Assembly (NCBI GenBank): GCA_963764675.1
Contig: CAVXTQ010000006.1
Coordinates: 1 to 64,000 of the forward strand
Reading direction: 5' to 3'
Length of the DNA: 64,000 nt
From: Acidiferrum sp963764675
GTDB lineage: Bacteria > Acidobacteriota > Terriglobia > Acidiferrales > UBA7541
Made by a program: the position numbers and the translations under genes. Below are positions 45,523-53,809 of this stretch, in pieces (position 1 is the stretch's first letter; the number at the start of each line of letters is the position of its first letter). A model generated the notes under the pieces. That model had not been told where the DNA came from. It saw nothing but the letters and a program-made list of their open reading frames with translations, and made no database searches.

Positions 45523-46488
45523 ATGCACAGCACTCTCGACTTCCTTCTGCGTCACGGGTACGTAGTTCTGCTGGGCTGGGTCTTTGCCGAGCAGATCGGC
45601 CTGCCCGTTCCGTCGCTCCCGCTCTTGCTGACCGCCGGCGCGCTGGCCGGCAGCGGCCGTCTGAATTTTTTCTTTGCGCTTTTCCTTAGCGTTCTTGCGG
45701 CGGTCACCGCGGATTCCATCTGGTACACGCTCGGCCGCTTCAAAGGCATCAAAGTCCTCCAGCTTCTGTGCAAGATTTCGCTGGAACCAGACTCCTGCGT
45801 TCGTCGCACCGAAGGTGTTTTCTCGAAACAAGGCGCCCGTTCCCTTCTGCTCGCAAAATTCCTTCCTGGCCTCGGCACCGTTGCGCCGCCGCTCGCGGGC
45901 ATTTTCCACATGCGCACGCGCCGTTTCTTGCTCTTCGATGGTTGCGGCTCGCTGATCTGGGCTGGCAGCTTGCTCGGCCTAGGCTATGTGTTTAGCGGCC
46001 AGATCGACAAGCTGATCGACCATGCCCTTCAGTTGGGCAGTTCGTTAGTCATCGTGGTCGTCGCTATTCTCGTCTCGTACATCGGCTACAAATTTATCGC
46101 CCGCCAGCGATTCCTGCGGGAATTGCGCATCGGCCGCATCACCGTCGAGGAGTTGAAAAAGAAAATCGACGACGGCGAGGATCTCGTCATCGTGGATCTT
46201 CGCCATTCCCTGGATTTCGAAGCCGACCCAGAAACCATTCCCGGCGCGTTTCGCATGGACGCCAACGAGTTGCAGGAGAAAAACGACCGGTTGCCTCGCG
46301 ACCGCGAAGTTATTCTCTACTGTACTTGACCAAACGAAGCCACGAGCGCCCGTGTGGCGCTCCTCCTCAGAAATCAGGGCATTCGCCGCATTCGCCCGCT
46401 ACAAGGCGGACTGGACGCCTGGCGCGAACAAGGCTATCCCATGGCCAACGTCACGCTGACCCAAATCTCCACTCAGATTTCATCGTAG
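45523..46488 (+). CDS. DedA-rhodanese fusion with in-frame TGA (candidate selenocysteine)
   Basis: A membrane protein of 321 residues if TGA at 46327-46329 is read through. Residues 1-195 are a DedA/SNARE-associated domain (LLGWVFAEQIGLPVPS, FLPGLGTVAPPLAG) with several membrane helices. The rhodanese domain starts near 205 (ELKKKIDDGEDLVIVDLR). The active-site loop reads YCT, then the TGA, then PNEATSARVALLL, and stays in frame to TAG at 46486. In the homologs I recall this loop is YCxCPNE, so the TGA replaces a conserved Cys. A 7-bp hairpin follows at 46344-46362. Conventional reading gives a 268-residue protein lacking half the rhodanese domain. Either Sec insertion or a nonsense change; the first fits better. 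Confidence 0.8.
46344..46362 (+). promoter_or_regulatory. Candidate bacterial SECIS hairpin
   Basis: GAGCGCC (46344-46350) pairs perfectly with GGCGCTC (46356-46362) around loop CGTGT. The loop begins 21 bases after the TGA and has G as its second base, matching the published form of bacterial SECIS elements (apical loop 16-37 bases from UGA, G among the first two loop bases). Confidence 0.5.
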
Positions 46489-46583
46489 CGCCACGCCATA
46501 AGCCTCACGACTGACCTGTTGCTTTCCCAAAGGAAGTGTGCCATCTTCCTGTTGGAAACCAAAATGGCCCAAGTGATGATGTC

Positions 46584-46931
46584 ATGAAACAAAAAAAGGA
46601 CGTCCTGCAAGGCACTCTAGCGTTGATGGTCCTCAAGACTCTCGACGTCCTGGGACCCCAGCACGGCTACGGCATCGCGCGGCGCATCGAGCAGATCAGC
46701 GGAGACCTGCTGGCCGTCAATCAGGGGACTCTCTATCCCGTGCTGTTGAAGCTGGAGCAAGAAGGCGCCATCGCCTCCGCGTGGGGTGCCTCAGAGAATA
46801 ATCGCAGGGCGCGCTTCTATCGGCTGACTCGGGAAGGACGCAAGCAGTTGCAGCTCGAGACCCAAGGTTGGGAACAGACATCGGCGATCATCGGTCGGTT
46901 CTTCGAAGTGAAAGCGGAGGATTTGTCATGA
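46584..46931 (+). CDS. PadR family transcriptional regulator
   Basis: A 115-residue PadR regulator. The winged helix contains LQGTLALMVLKTLDVLGPQHGYGIARRI, NQGTLYPVLLKLEQEGAI and the wing NNRRARFYRLTREGRKQL, followed by a short C-terminal dimer helix. Its TGA overlaps the ATG of the permease gene (ATGA). This pairing of PadR with an orphan MacB/FtsX-type permease is a hallmark of Acidobacteriota. It probably represses the two-gene operon in response to an unknown signal. Confidence 0.93.
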   Translation: MKQKKDVLQGTLALMVLKTLDVLGPQHGYGIARRIEQISGDLLAVNQGTLYPVLLKLEQEGAIASAWGASENNRRARFYRLTREGRKQLQLETQGWEQTSAIIGRFFEVKAEDLS

Positions 46932-49570
46932 GATCACTCAGACGGTTCCTCAACCGTGCAGTCAACTTGGTGACCAGGCGGACGCAGGACGAACGATTGA
47001 AGGAAGAGATTGAGGAACATATCGCTCTGCAAACCGCCGAAAATCTTCGCGCCGGTTTGTCACCCGTCGAGGCGCGCCGCCAAGCCATGCTCAAGTTCGG
47101 CGGAGTGGAAGCGATGAAAGAAGACTATCGCGCCGAGCGCGGACTGCTGTTCATCGAGAATCTGCTCGGCGATTTCCGAAACGCAGGGCGAACGATTCGC
47201 CGCATGCCAGGGCTTGCGGCCGTGATCATCGTTTCGCTGGCCATCGGCATTGGCGTGAACACCACGATCTTTTCCTGGATTCAGCTGATCCTGTTCCAAC
47301 CGATGCCCGGCGTGAGTGGCGCATCGAGCTTTCTGCTGGTCGAGCCTCGCTCGGAGACGGACGGGTATCCAGGCGCTTCCTGGCTGGAATATCGCGACTT
47401 GCAGACCCGACTGCCCGCACTGCGGGACATCGTGGCATCTCAGATGGTGCCCTTCAACGTAGGAGAGAAGGGCCAGACGGAGCGAATTTTCGGGCAACTC
47501 GTCTCCGGCAATTATTTTCCTGCGCTGGGACTCAAGCCCGCAATCGGCCGATTCCTTCTACCGGATGAGGCGGAGCGGCCGGGAACCGAGCCTGTCCTCG
47601 TGATTTCCTATGATTACTGGCAGACCAGGTTCGGCGGCGCGCCTGGAGCCGTAGGACAAAAAGTGCGCGTCAACGACCGCGAGCTCACCGTCGTCGGCGT
47701 GGCGCCGAAGCACTTCCAAGGAACGACGATCCCCCTGAAGTTCGATCTGTGGGTGCCGGCAACGATGACGCCTGCGTTGCTAGGCGGCGCACGCGACCTC
47801 GAAGATCGCAGCGCCCGCGCGTTCTCTTTAATCGGAATGTTACGGCCCGGCGCGACCCGCGAGGAAGCGCAGACCCAGCTCAGCGCGGCGATGGCTCAGT
47901 TTGCGCGCGACTATCCGGAGGCCAGCGCCGGAATTGGCGGCGAGATTCTTTCCTTCTGGCAAGCGCCGCGCGGTCCGCAGCGGTTGCTGATCAGCGGGCT
48001 CGCCATCTTGCAAGGCGTCATGCTGCTCCTGCTGCTGGCGGTCTGCGGGAACACGGCAAACCTCATGCTGGCTCGTGGAACCGCCCGCCAGCGCGAGATG
48101 GCTGTGCGCGTGGCGCTGGGCGCGGGACGCTGGCGCATTGTCAGCTTGGTGTTCTCGGAGAATATGCTGCTCGCTTTCCTGGGAGCAGGTCTCGGAGCAG
48201 CCATCGCCGTTTGGGGCACCACCGCATTGCGCATGGCGCCAATGATTGGCGCCTTTCCCATCCTTTTTCAGACCAGAGTGGATGAATTCACCCTCGCCTT
48301 CGCGACGTTACTTGGTGCTGCGTGCGGTTTGCTTTTCAGCGCGCCGCCGGCGGTCCACCTGGCGCGCCTGGATCCACAGGACGGGCTTCGCTCCAGCCCC
48401 AACACCCCGCCCCGCAGCCGTGCGCGCAAAGTTCTGATGGGCGTGGAAGTCGGACTGGCGATGGTCGTGCTGATCGCGGCGGCGCTCTTTCTGCAGAGTT
48501 TTCGCTCGGCAAGCCAAACGGATCCGCGATTCCGGCCCGAGGGCGTCTTGCTGGCCGCCTACGATCTAAGCGGACGGAATCCCGACGACACCTCCGAGCG
48601 CGAATTTGCCGCACGCCTGCTGGAACGCCTGCGCGCCTTGCCGGACGTCGAGGCCGCCGCCATCGCGACGAATGTTCCCCTGGACTTGCATGGAATTCCG
48701 GCGCGGCCTTTCACTGTACAAGGCCACGTGCGCACGGAGGCAGGGCAGGATAGAGCCATTTCCAACACTGTCACGCCGGGATATTTCAAGGTGATGGCCA
48801 TCCCTATCCTTCAGGGAAACGACTTTGCCGACATGCGGGATACGGCGGCGCCCGCACAGGCCATCGTCAATGAGGAGTTTGTCCGCCGTTACCTGAATGG
48901 CGCGGATGCCATCGGCCACCGCATACAAACCCGCGGGGGAAGCTTCGCGGTCGTGGGCGTGGCGCGCAATTCGGTCTACGACGCATTCGGCGAGCCCGCG
49001 CAGCCGGCCGTCTATCTCTCCTACCGGGATCTTCCAGCGATCCGAGGCGAGATTCACCTCAGGACGCGCAGCGGCAAGGAAACCGCACTCACCTCGGATG
49101 CGCGTGCCGTTCTGCGCGACCTCGATCCGATGCTGCCTCTTTACGACGTGCGCACCTTCTCCCAGCACATCGACCGAAACCTTTATCTTCGCCGGATTCC
49201 CGCGCGCATGTTCGTCGTGCTCGGGCCACTCCTGCTCGGCCTCGCGGCCATCGGAATCTACGCCGTGGTTTCGTACGCCGTGGCCAGGCGCACCAGAGAG
49301 ATTGGCGTGCGGCTAGCGTTCGGGGCCACCAGCGGGCGGGTCGTCCTGCAAATTATTCGCGAGAACTTGGGTGTAATCACCCGGGGCGCGGCGATTGGAT
49401 GGATACTCGCGCTCGCGATCTCCGTTCACGGAATTACGAAGGGTGTGGTCAACCTTCCGGTTTTCATCGGTGTGCCGGCGATTCTGTTGGGTGTCGCGAC
49501 GCTGGCCTGCTGGATTCCGGCACGCAGAGCGAGCCGGATTGATCCGATGGTGGCACTCAGGCACGAGTGA
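46928..49570 (+). CDS. Acidobacterial-type MacB/FtsX permease (ADOP)
   Basis: An 880-residue single-chain permease. The N terminus has the small helical prefix domain (LKEEIEEHIALQTAENL, ARRQAMLKFGG) found in these proteins. Then come MacB-like periplasmic core domains and two FtsX permease halves, with transmembrane groups starting LAAVIIVSLAIGIGVN, near 48000-48300 and at the C terminus (LLLGLAAIGIYAVVSYAV). The end GVATLACWIPARRASRIDP is typical of the family. No ATPase gene is adjacent, hence orphan. Translation is coupled to padR by an ATGA overlap. The substrate is unknown; the frame is intact throughout. Confidence 0.93.
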   Translation: MRSLRRFLNRAVNLVTRRTQDERLKEEIEEHIALQTAENLRAGLSPVEARRQAMLKFGGVEAMKEDYRAERGLLFIENLLGDFRNAGRTIRRMPGLAAVIIVSLAIGIGVNTTIFSWIQLILFQPMPGVSGASSFLLVEPRSETDGYPGASWLEYRDLQTRLPALRDIVASQMVPFNVGEKGQTERIFGQLVSGNYFPALGLKPAIGRFLLPDEAERPGTEPVLVISYDYWQTRFGGAPGAVGQKVRVNDRELTVVGVAPKHFQGTTIPLKFDLWVPATMTPALLGGARDLEDRSARAFSLIGMLRPGATREEAQTQLSAAMAQFARDYPEASAGIGGEILSFWQAPRGPQRLLISGLAILQGVMLLLLLAVCGNTANLMLARGTARQREMAVRVALGAGRWRIVSLVFSENMLLAFLGAGLGAAIAVWGTTALRMAPMIGAFPILFQTRVDEFTLAFATLLGAACGLLFSAPPAVHLARLDPQDGLRSSPNTPPRSRARKVLMGVEVGLAMVVLIAAALFLQSFRSASQTDPRFRPEGVLLAAYDLSGRNPDDTSEREFAARLLERLRALPDVEAAAIATNVPLDLHGIPARPFTVQGHVRTEAGQDRAISNTVTPGYFKVMAIPILQGNDFADMRDTAAPAQAIVNEEFVRRYLNGADAIGHRIQTRGGSFAVVGVARNSVYDAFGEPAQPAVYLSYRDLPAIRGEIHLRTRSGKETALTSDARAVLRDLDPMLPLYDVRTFSQHIDRNLYLRRIPARMFVVLGPLLLGLAAIGIYAVVSYAVARRTREIGVRLAFGATSGRVVLQIIRENLGVITRGAAIGWILALAISVHGITKGVVNLPVFIGVPAILLGVATLACWIPARRASRIDPMVALRHE

Positions 49571-49875
49571 GAGCAGGGACGTCGCGGCCTACAGCTACTC
49601 GGAACTTATCGCTGGACCACGTCGTTGGCCACCGAATTCCTCACCGCTCAGCGTCAGGAACGTTCTTGCGGCATAAGCTCGACAACATGCGAACCCTCTT
49701 AATCGTGTAACATGCCATGCGCACGCGAAGGAAAATCCATGCCCGCCGATCGGCTGACGCTGAGGTTTCTGCACGATTGCCCGCTGGATTTCCGCCTGCA
49801 ACGCAGCAACAGCAGTTGGTTTCTACGTATCAGCATTCGGAACGACCGATGTTATTTAGCGAATAGGACAATTCA
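49571..49875. other. Intergenic stretch upstream of the GH109-like gene
   Basis: About 305 bases. I see no gene, RNA or repeat. A/T-rich sequence just before 49876 (TTATTTAGCGAATAG) is a plausible promoter region. Confidence 0.35.
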
Positions 49876-51255
49876 ATGACAACGGATGAAAAAAAGAATG
49901 AAGAGCGGCAGGTTTCCCGCAGACAACTGCTCAAGACCGGCGTGGGCTTGATCGGCGCGGGACTGGCAATCGGCGAGCCGTCCGCGTTTGCTCTTGAGCC
50001 CCCCAGCGTGGCCGCCACCACAAACGAATCGGTGATTGGCATGAAATTTGAGCCCAGAGATACCCTGCGTCTCGGTGTAATTGGAGTCGGCAGCCGCGGC
50101 ACCGGCATGCTGTCGAATTTCCTGGCGATTCCGCACGTACAGGTGAATGCGATCTGTGACTCTGTAAAAGAGCACGCCACTCACGCCCAAGAAATGGCGG
50201 AGAAAAGCAGCGGCAAGCGGGCCGAAATTTACACCAACGGGGAGCATGACTACGAAAATCTCTGCAAACGCAACGATCTCGATTTCATTTACATTGCCAC
50301 ACCCTGGGACTGGCATGCTCCCATGGCTATAGCCGCCATGAAGGGCGGAACGCATGCCGGCGTGGAGGTTCCTGCTGTAAACACCGTCGAGGAGTGCCAG
50401 CAAATTGTTGACACTTCGGAAAAAACCCGCCGCCACTGCATGATCATGGAGAATTGTTGTTATGGGTACAGCGAACTGCTCATCTTGAACATGGTTCGCG
50501 CTGGAGTTTTCGGAGAACTGTTGCATGGAGAGGGAGCGTATAACCACGATCTGCGCAAGATCGTGTTTGAAGACCGCTCCGAAGGCCTCTGGCGGCGCGA
50601 TTGGCACACCAAGCTCAACGGAAATCTCTATCCCACGCATGGCCTCGGGCCGGTGGCGAACTACATGGGAATCAACCGCGGGGATCGCTTCGACTATATC
50701 GTTTCCATGAGTTCTCCTCAGGCAGGTCTGGAAGCCTATCGGGCCGCGAACGTTCCCAAAGACAGTCCCAAGTGGAAAGAAAAATATATTTGTGGGGACA
50801 TGAACACTTCGCTGATCAAAACCACGAACGGCTTGACCATCATGGTTCAGCACGATGTGAGCAATCCGCATCCCTACGATCGCATCAATCTCATCAAGGG
50901 TGTCGAAGGCATGTTTCGCGGATACCCTGACCGCATTTTTCTCGACGGCCAAAAAGGCGAGGAAGCGTTCACCGGGTTGGATCCTTACAAAGAACAGTAC
51001 GAGCACAAACTTTGGCGGGAGCACGGCAAAGAGGCCGAAGACCGCGGGCACGGCGGCATGGATTACTTGATGTTGTACCGCCTGGTCCAGTGCATGCGCG
51101 AAGGCTTGGAGCCTGACATGGATGTCTACGACGCGGCGAGTTGGAGCGCCGTCGCAGGTCTGAGCGAAAAATCCGTCGCGCAAGGCAGCGCGCCGGTGAA
51201 GTTTCCAGACTTCACGCACGGACTTTCGAAACAGCGCAACGGATCAGCCCTGTGA
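49876..51255 (+). CDS. GH109-like Gfo/Idh/MocA family protein, Tat-exported
   Basis: A 459-residue NAD-dependent protein. The Tat signal reads SRRQLLKTGVGLIGAG. The Rossmann fold follows (LRLGVIGVGSRGTGMLSNF), then ATPWDWHAPMAIAAMKGG and EVPAVNTVEECQQIV, the blocks of the Gfo/Idh/MocA family. Length, signal and YPTHGLGPVANYMGINRGD fit glycoside hydrolase family 109 (alpha-N-acetylgalactosaminidase-type), which uses bound NAD(H) in a redox-assisted cleavage. Function as GH109 is probable, not proven by sequence. The TGA overlaps the GTG of the next gene, so the two are coupled. Confidence 0.85.
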   Translation: MTTDEKKNEERQVSRRQLLKTGVGLIGAGLAIGEPSAFALEPPSVAATTNESVIGMKFEPRDTLRLGVIGVGSRGTGMLSNFLAIPHVQVNAICDSVKEHATHAQEMAEKSSGKRAEIYTNGEHDYENLCKRNDLDFIYIATPWDWHAPMAIAAMKGGTHAGVEVPAVNTVEECQQIVDTSEKTRRHCMIMENCCYGYSELLILNMVRAGVFGELLHGEGAYNHDLRKIVFEDRSEGLWRRDWHTKLNGNLYPTHGLGPVANYMGINRGDRFDYIVSMSSPQAGLEAYRAANVPKDSPKWKEKYICGDMNTSLIKTTNGLTIMVQHDVSNPHPYDRINLIKGVEGMFRGYPDRIFLDGQKGEEAFTGLDPYKEQYEHKLWREHGKEAEDRGHGGMDYLMLYRLVQCMREGLEPDMDVYDAASWSAVAGLSEKSVAQGSAPVKFPDFTHGLSKQRNGSAL

Positions 51256-52454
51256 GTAACGCCGCAACCGCTTCAGTGCTCCCGTCTGCCCCTACGCGCA
51301 ACATAGCCATCGATGCGTATCGAGGATTTGTGATGCTTTTGATGATGGCCGAAGTGTTGCGTTTCTCGCAGGTGGCGCAGTCGTTCCCCGGAAATTGGTT
51401 CTGGAATCTTCTAAGTTACAACCAGAGTCACGTGGAGTGGGCGGGGTGCTCTCTTCATGACACGATCCAGCCCTCTTTTTCTTTTCTGGTCGGGGTCGCG
51501 CTGCCCTATTCCATCGCGAGCCGAACCGCCAAAGGCAAGAGCTTCGGGAATCAAATGGGCCACGCCATCTGGCGCGCGTTCCTTCTCATTATTTTGGGAA
51601 TTTTCCTGCGGTCCATCGACCGGCCGCAGACGTACTTCACGTTTGAAGATACGCTCTCGCAAATCGGACTCGGTTACGTTTTTCTTTTCCTGCTCGGCTA
51701 CGTAAAAGAAAAGTGGCTTTGGATTTCCTTGGCCGCAATTCTTTTCGGTTATTGGCTGGCATGGGCTGTGTATCCGGTCGCGGGCCCTGGTTTCGACTGG
51801 CAAGCCGTAGGTGTTCCCAACAATTGGTCCCTCAACTATACGGGCTTCATGGCCCATTGGAACAAGAATGCAAATCTCGGGAATGCTTTCGACCAATGGT
51901 TCCTGAATCTTTTTCCGCGGACTGCGCCGTTTGTTGCGAATGACGGCGGCTATCTGACGCTCAGCTTCATCCCCACGCTCGGTACCATGATTTTAGGTTT
52001 GATTGCAGGACGATGGTTGCGTTCTGCTGCTCCCCAAATTCCGTTCAAAAAACTCCTGTTGGCGGGGGCGGGCGGGCTCGCGGCAGGTTTGCTGCTTCAC
52101 GCCGCGGGAATCTGCCCGGTTGTAAAACGCATCTGGACTCCAAGCTGGACGCTGTTCAGTGGCGGACTGTGTTTTCTGTTTCTAGCTGCGTTCTGCTGGA
52201 TTATCGAAGCGCGGGGCTACAAGAAATGGGCGTTCCCGCTGGTGGTGATTGGGATGAACTCCATCGCTGCCTATCTCATCGCCCATCTGACGCCCAAATT
52301 CCTAATTTCTACCTTCTATATCCACCTGGGTCCCCATGCCTTCGCGATCGCTGGCTCCGCCCTACAGCCGTTGCTCGAAGGACTCGCGGTGCTTGCAGTT
52401 TGTTGGTTGATCCTCTACTGGATGTATCGGAATAAGGTCTTTCTTCGCATATAG
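51252..52454 (+). CDS. Membrane acyltransferase-like protein (HGSNAT/DUF5009 type)
   Basis: A 400-residue inner-membrane protein with about ten transmembrane helices. The opening RNIAIDAYRGFVMLLMMAEV matches the DUF5009/heparan-alpha-glucosaminide N-acetyltransferase family. A conserved His is in CSLHDTIQPSFSFLVG and other helices are typical (FLLIILGIFLRSIDR, FPLVVIGMNSIAAYLIAHL). The family moves acetyl groups to sugars across membranes in some members. GTG at 51252 overlaps the GH109-like stop (GTGA). Coupling to a GalNAc-type enzyme suggests handling of amino sugars, an inference. Confidence 0.85.
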   Translation: MSNAATASVLPSAPTRNIAIDAYRGFVMLLMMAEVLRFSQVAQSFPGNWFWNLLSYNQSHVEWAGCSLHDTIQPSFSFLVGVALPYSIASRTAKGKSFGNQMGHAIWRAFLLIILGIFLRSIDRPQTYFTFEDTLSQIGLGYVFLFLLGYVKEKWLWISLAAILFGYWLAWAVYPVAGPGFDWQAVGVPNNWSLNYTGFMAHWNKNANLGNAFDQWFLNLFPRTAPFVANDGGYLTLSFIPTLGTMILGLIAGRWLRSAAPQIPFKKLLLAGAGGLAAGLLLHAAGICPVVKRIWTPSWTLFSGGLCFLFLAAFCWIIEARGYKKWAFPLVVIGMNSIAAYLIAHLTPKFLISTFYIHLGPHAFAIAGSALQPLLEGLAVLAVCWLILYWMYRNKVFLRI

Positions 52455-52532
52455 ACGGGAGAGATCCCTGGATACGTCCGCGCGAATCGATACGGATTGC
52501 CTCGTCCACGCCGCTCATATAGCATTCTCGCG

Positions 52533-53147
52533 ATGAGCGTAGATCCTTCCTTACAAGCGCAACTGGTCTTCCGTTCCGGTTTCGGAGCGCTGGTAGGAGG
52601 GATGTTTGGCATGGGTTGGCTTGGCTGGGGTCTCGGAACGGCCCGTGCGTTCACGCCCACTATTATTATTCTTTTCGACGTCTTTGGAATCTCTTTACTG
52701 GGATATTCCATCTACGTCATCCGGAAGGGGAGGTCTCTGCGTCGAAACTACCCTGCGCCCTCCAACACGCTGACACAAAGGATGAAAAAACAGTTCATTG
52801 TCGTAGTTGTCTTGGAATTCACGACAATCGCAATTCTCGGCACAATCGCTTACGCTTTTCATCGTCCAGACCTAGCTCCTGTCTTGGCCGCTACCGTCGT
52901 CGGACTCCATTTCCTTCCCCTCGGCAAGATTTTTCGGCAGCCTCGTTACTATTTTTGGGGGATCATGATAACGCTCTGGTGTGTTATATGCGCCCTTTTG
53001 TTCCGTTCCAATTCCCTCGTAGCATGGAGCAGCATCGGGACGGGCATTCTACTCTGGGCTAACTGCGCACACGGATTACTACGAGCCCGAGGAATCCTGC
53101 GCCTGCTTGTCCGGCAACCCGACTCTTACCGGACAAGTGAAATCTAG
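52533..53147 (+). CDS. Multi-pass membrane protein of unknown function
   Basis: A 204-residue protein with about six hydrophobic helices (TPTIIILFDVFGISLLGYSIYV, FIVVVVLEFTTIAILGTIAYAF, FWGIMITLWCVICALLF and others). ATG at 52533 is chosen for its fit to the first helix; the frame is open a little further upstream with basic residues only. No family-specific motif is recognised. It lies 79 bases downstream of the acyltransferase-like gene on the same strand but without a strong link. A copy of the TTACCGGACAAGTG repeat overlaps its 3' end. Confidence 0.65.
   Translation: MSVDPSLQAQLVFRSGFGALVGGMFGMGWLGWGLGTARAFTPTIIILFDVFGISLLGYSIYVIRKGRSLRRNYPAPSNTLTQRMKKQFIVVVVLEFTTIAILGTIAYAFHRPDLAPVLAATVVGLHFLPLGKIFRQPRYYFWGIMITLWCVICALLFRSNSLVAWSSIGTGILLWANCAHGLLRARGILRLLVRQPDSYRTSEI
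53126..53139 (+). repeat. Dispersed 14-bp repeat TTACCGGACAAGTG, copy 1
   Basis: Overlaps the last codons of the membrane-protein gene. Identical copies lie at 53721 and 58799. Confidence 0.6.
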
Positions 53148-53223
53148 CCAACTCCCGAGAATCAGGGGGGGCGGGATAGCAGGTGAAGATGAGGCCTGGC
53201 GCCGTCGAGGATCGAGCTTACGC

Positions 53224-53676
53224 ATGAAAAATCTCTTTGAAGCGGCGACGGTGGACGAGGTGAAGGAGCGGATGGCGCAGCTGAGGCCGGATAGCCAGCG
53301 GCAGTGGGGCAAGATGAATCCAGCGCAGGCGCTGGCGCATTGCTCCGCGGCAATGGAGATGGCGGTGGGGGAGAAATGTCCGCCGCGCATATTGATTGGG
53401 CGGCTGCTGGGGCGGTTGGCGAAGAAGTCGATGATTGTGAACGAGAAGCCGATGCCCCGCAATTCGGGGACGGACAAGAGCTTGGTGGTGAGTGATGAGA
53501 GGGACTTCGTGGCGGAGAGACAACGCCTACGCGAATTCATTGACCGCTTTGCAGCGGGCGGGCCTGCGGCATGCACGAAGCATCCGCACTTCTTTTTCGG
53601 GCCGCTGACTCCGGAGGAATGGGCGGCATTGATGTATCAGCACCTGGACCATCATCTTCGGCAATTTCGGGTTTAG
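53224..53676 (+). CDS. DUF1569/DinB-like protein
   Basis: A 150-residue protein of the DUF1569 type. WGKMNPAQALAHCSAAMEMAVGE and MYQHLDHHLRQF give the three histidines typical of DinB-like metal-binding four-helix bundles. PHFFFGPLTPEEWAALMYQH is the usual C-terminal block. ATG at 53224 is selected. The role is not established; DinB-like proteins include metal-dependent thiol-transferases and damage-inducible proteins. Between it and the next gene lies the dispersed repeat. Confidence 0.8.
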   Translation: MKNLFEAATVDEVKERMAQLRPDSQRQWGKMNPAQALAHCSAAMEMAVGEKCPPRILIGRLLGRLAKKSMIVNEKPMPRNSGTDKSLVVSDERDFVAERQRLREFIDRFAAGGPAACTKHPHFFFGPLTPEEWAALMYQHLDHHLRQFRV

Positions 53677-53712
53677 AGCATGTGCACGCCGTCTGACGAC
53701 GGAACTCCGGTT

Positions 53713-53762
53713 TAGTCGCATTACCGGACAAGTGCCGGACCAGGACTTCACTTGTCCGGTTA
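53713..53762. repeat. Dispersed 26-bp repeat, copy 2, with inverted partner
   Basis: Bases 53713-53738 are identical to 58791-58816. Within it, CCGGACAAGTG at 53724-53734 pairs with CACTTGTCCGG at 53749-53759, forming an 11-bp hairpin after the DUF1569 gene. Confidence 0.75.
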
Positions 53763-53809
53763 CCGCGTTTACTAGGAGCTATGAGCTCGGCCTAATTTTT
53801 CCATTAGTC

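Noticed and set aside
49873..51219. A 448-codon open frame on the minus strand
   Set aside because: Antisense to the GH109-like gene with its Tat signal and Rossmann fold.
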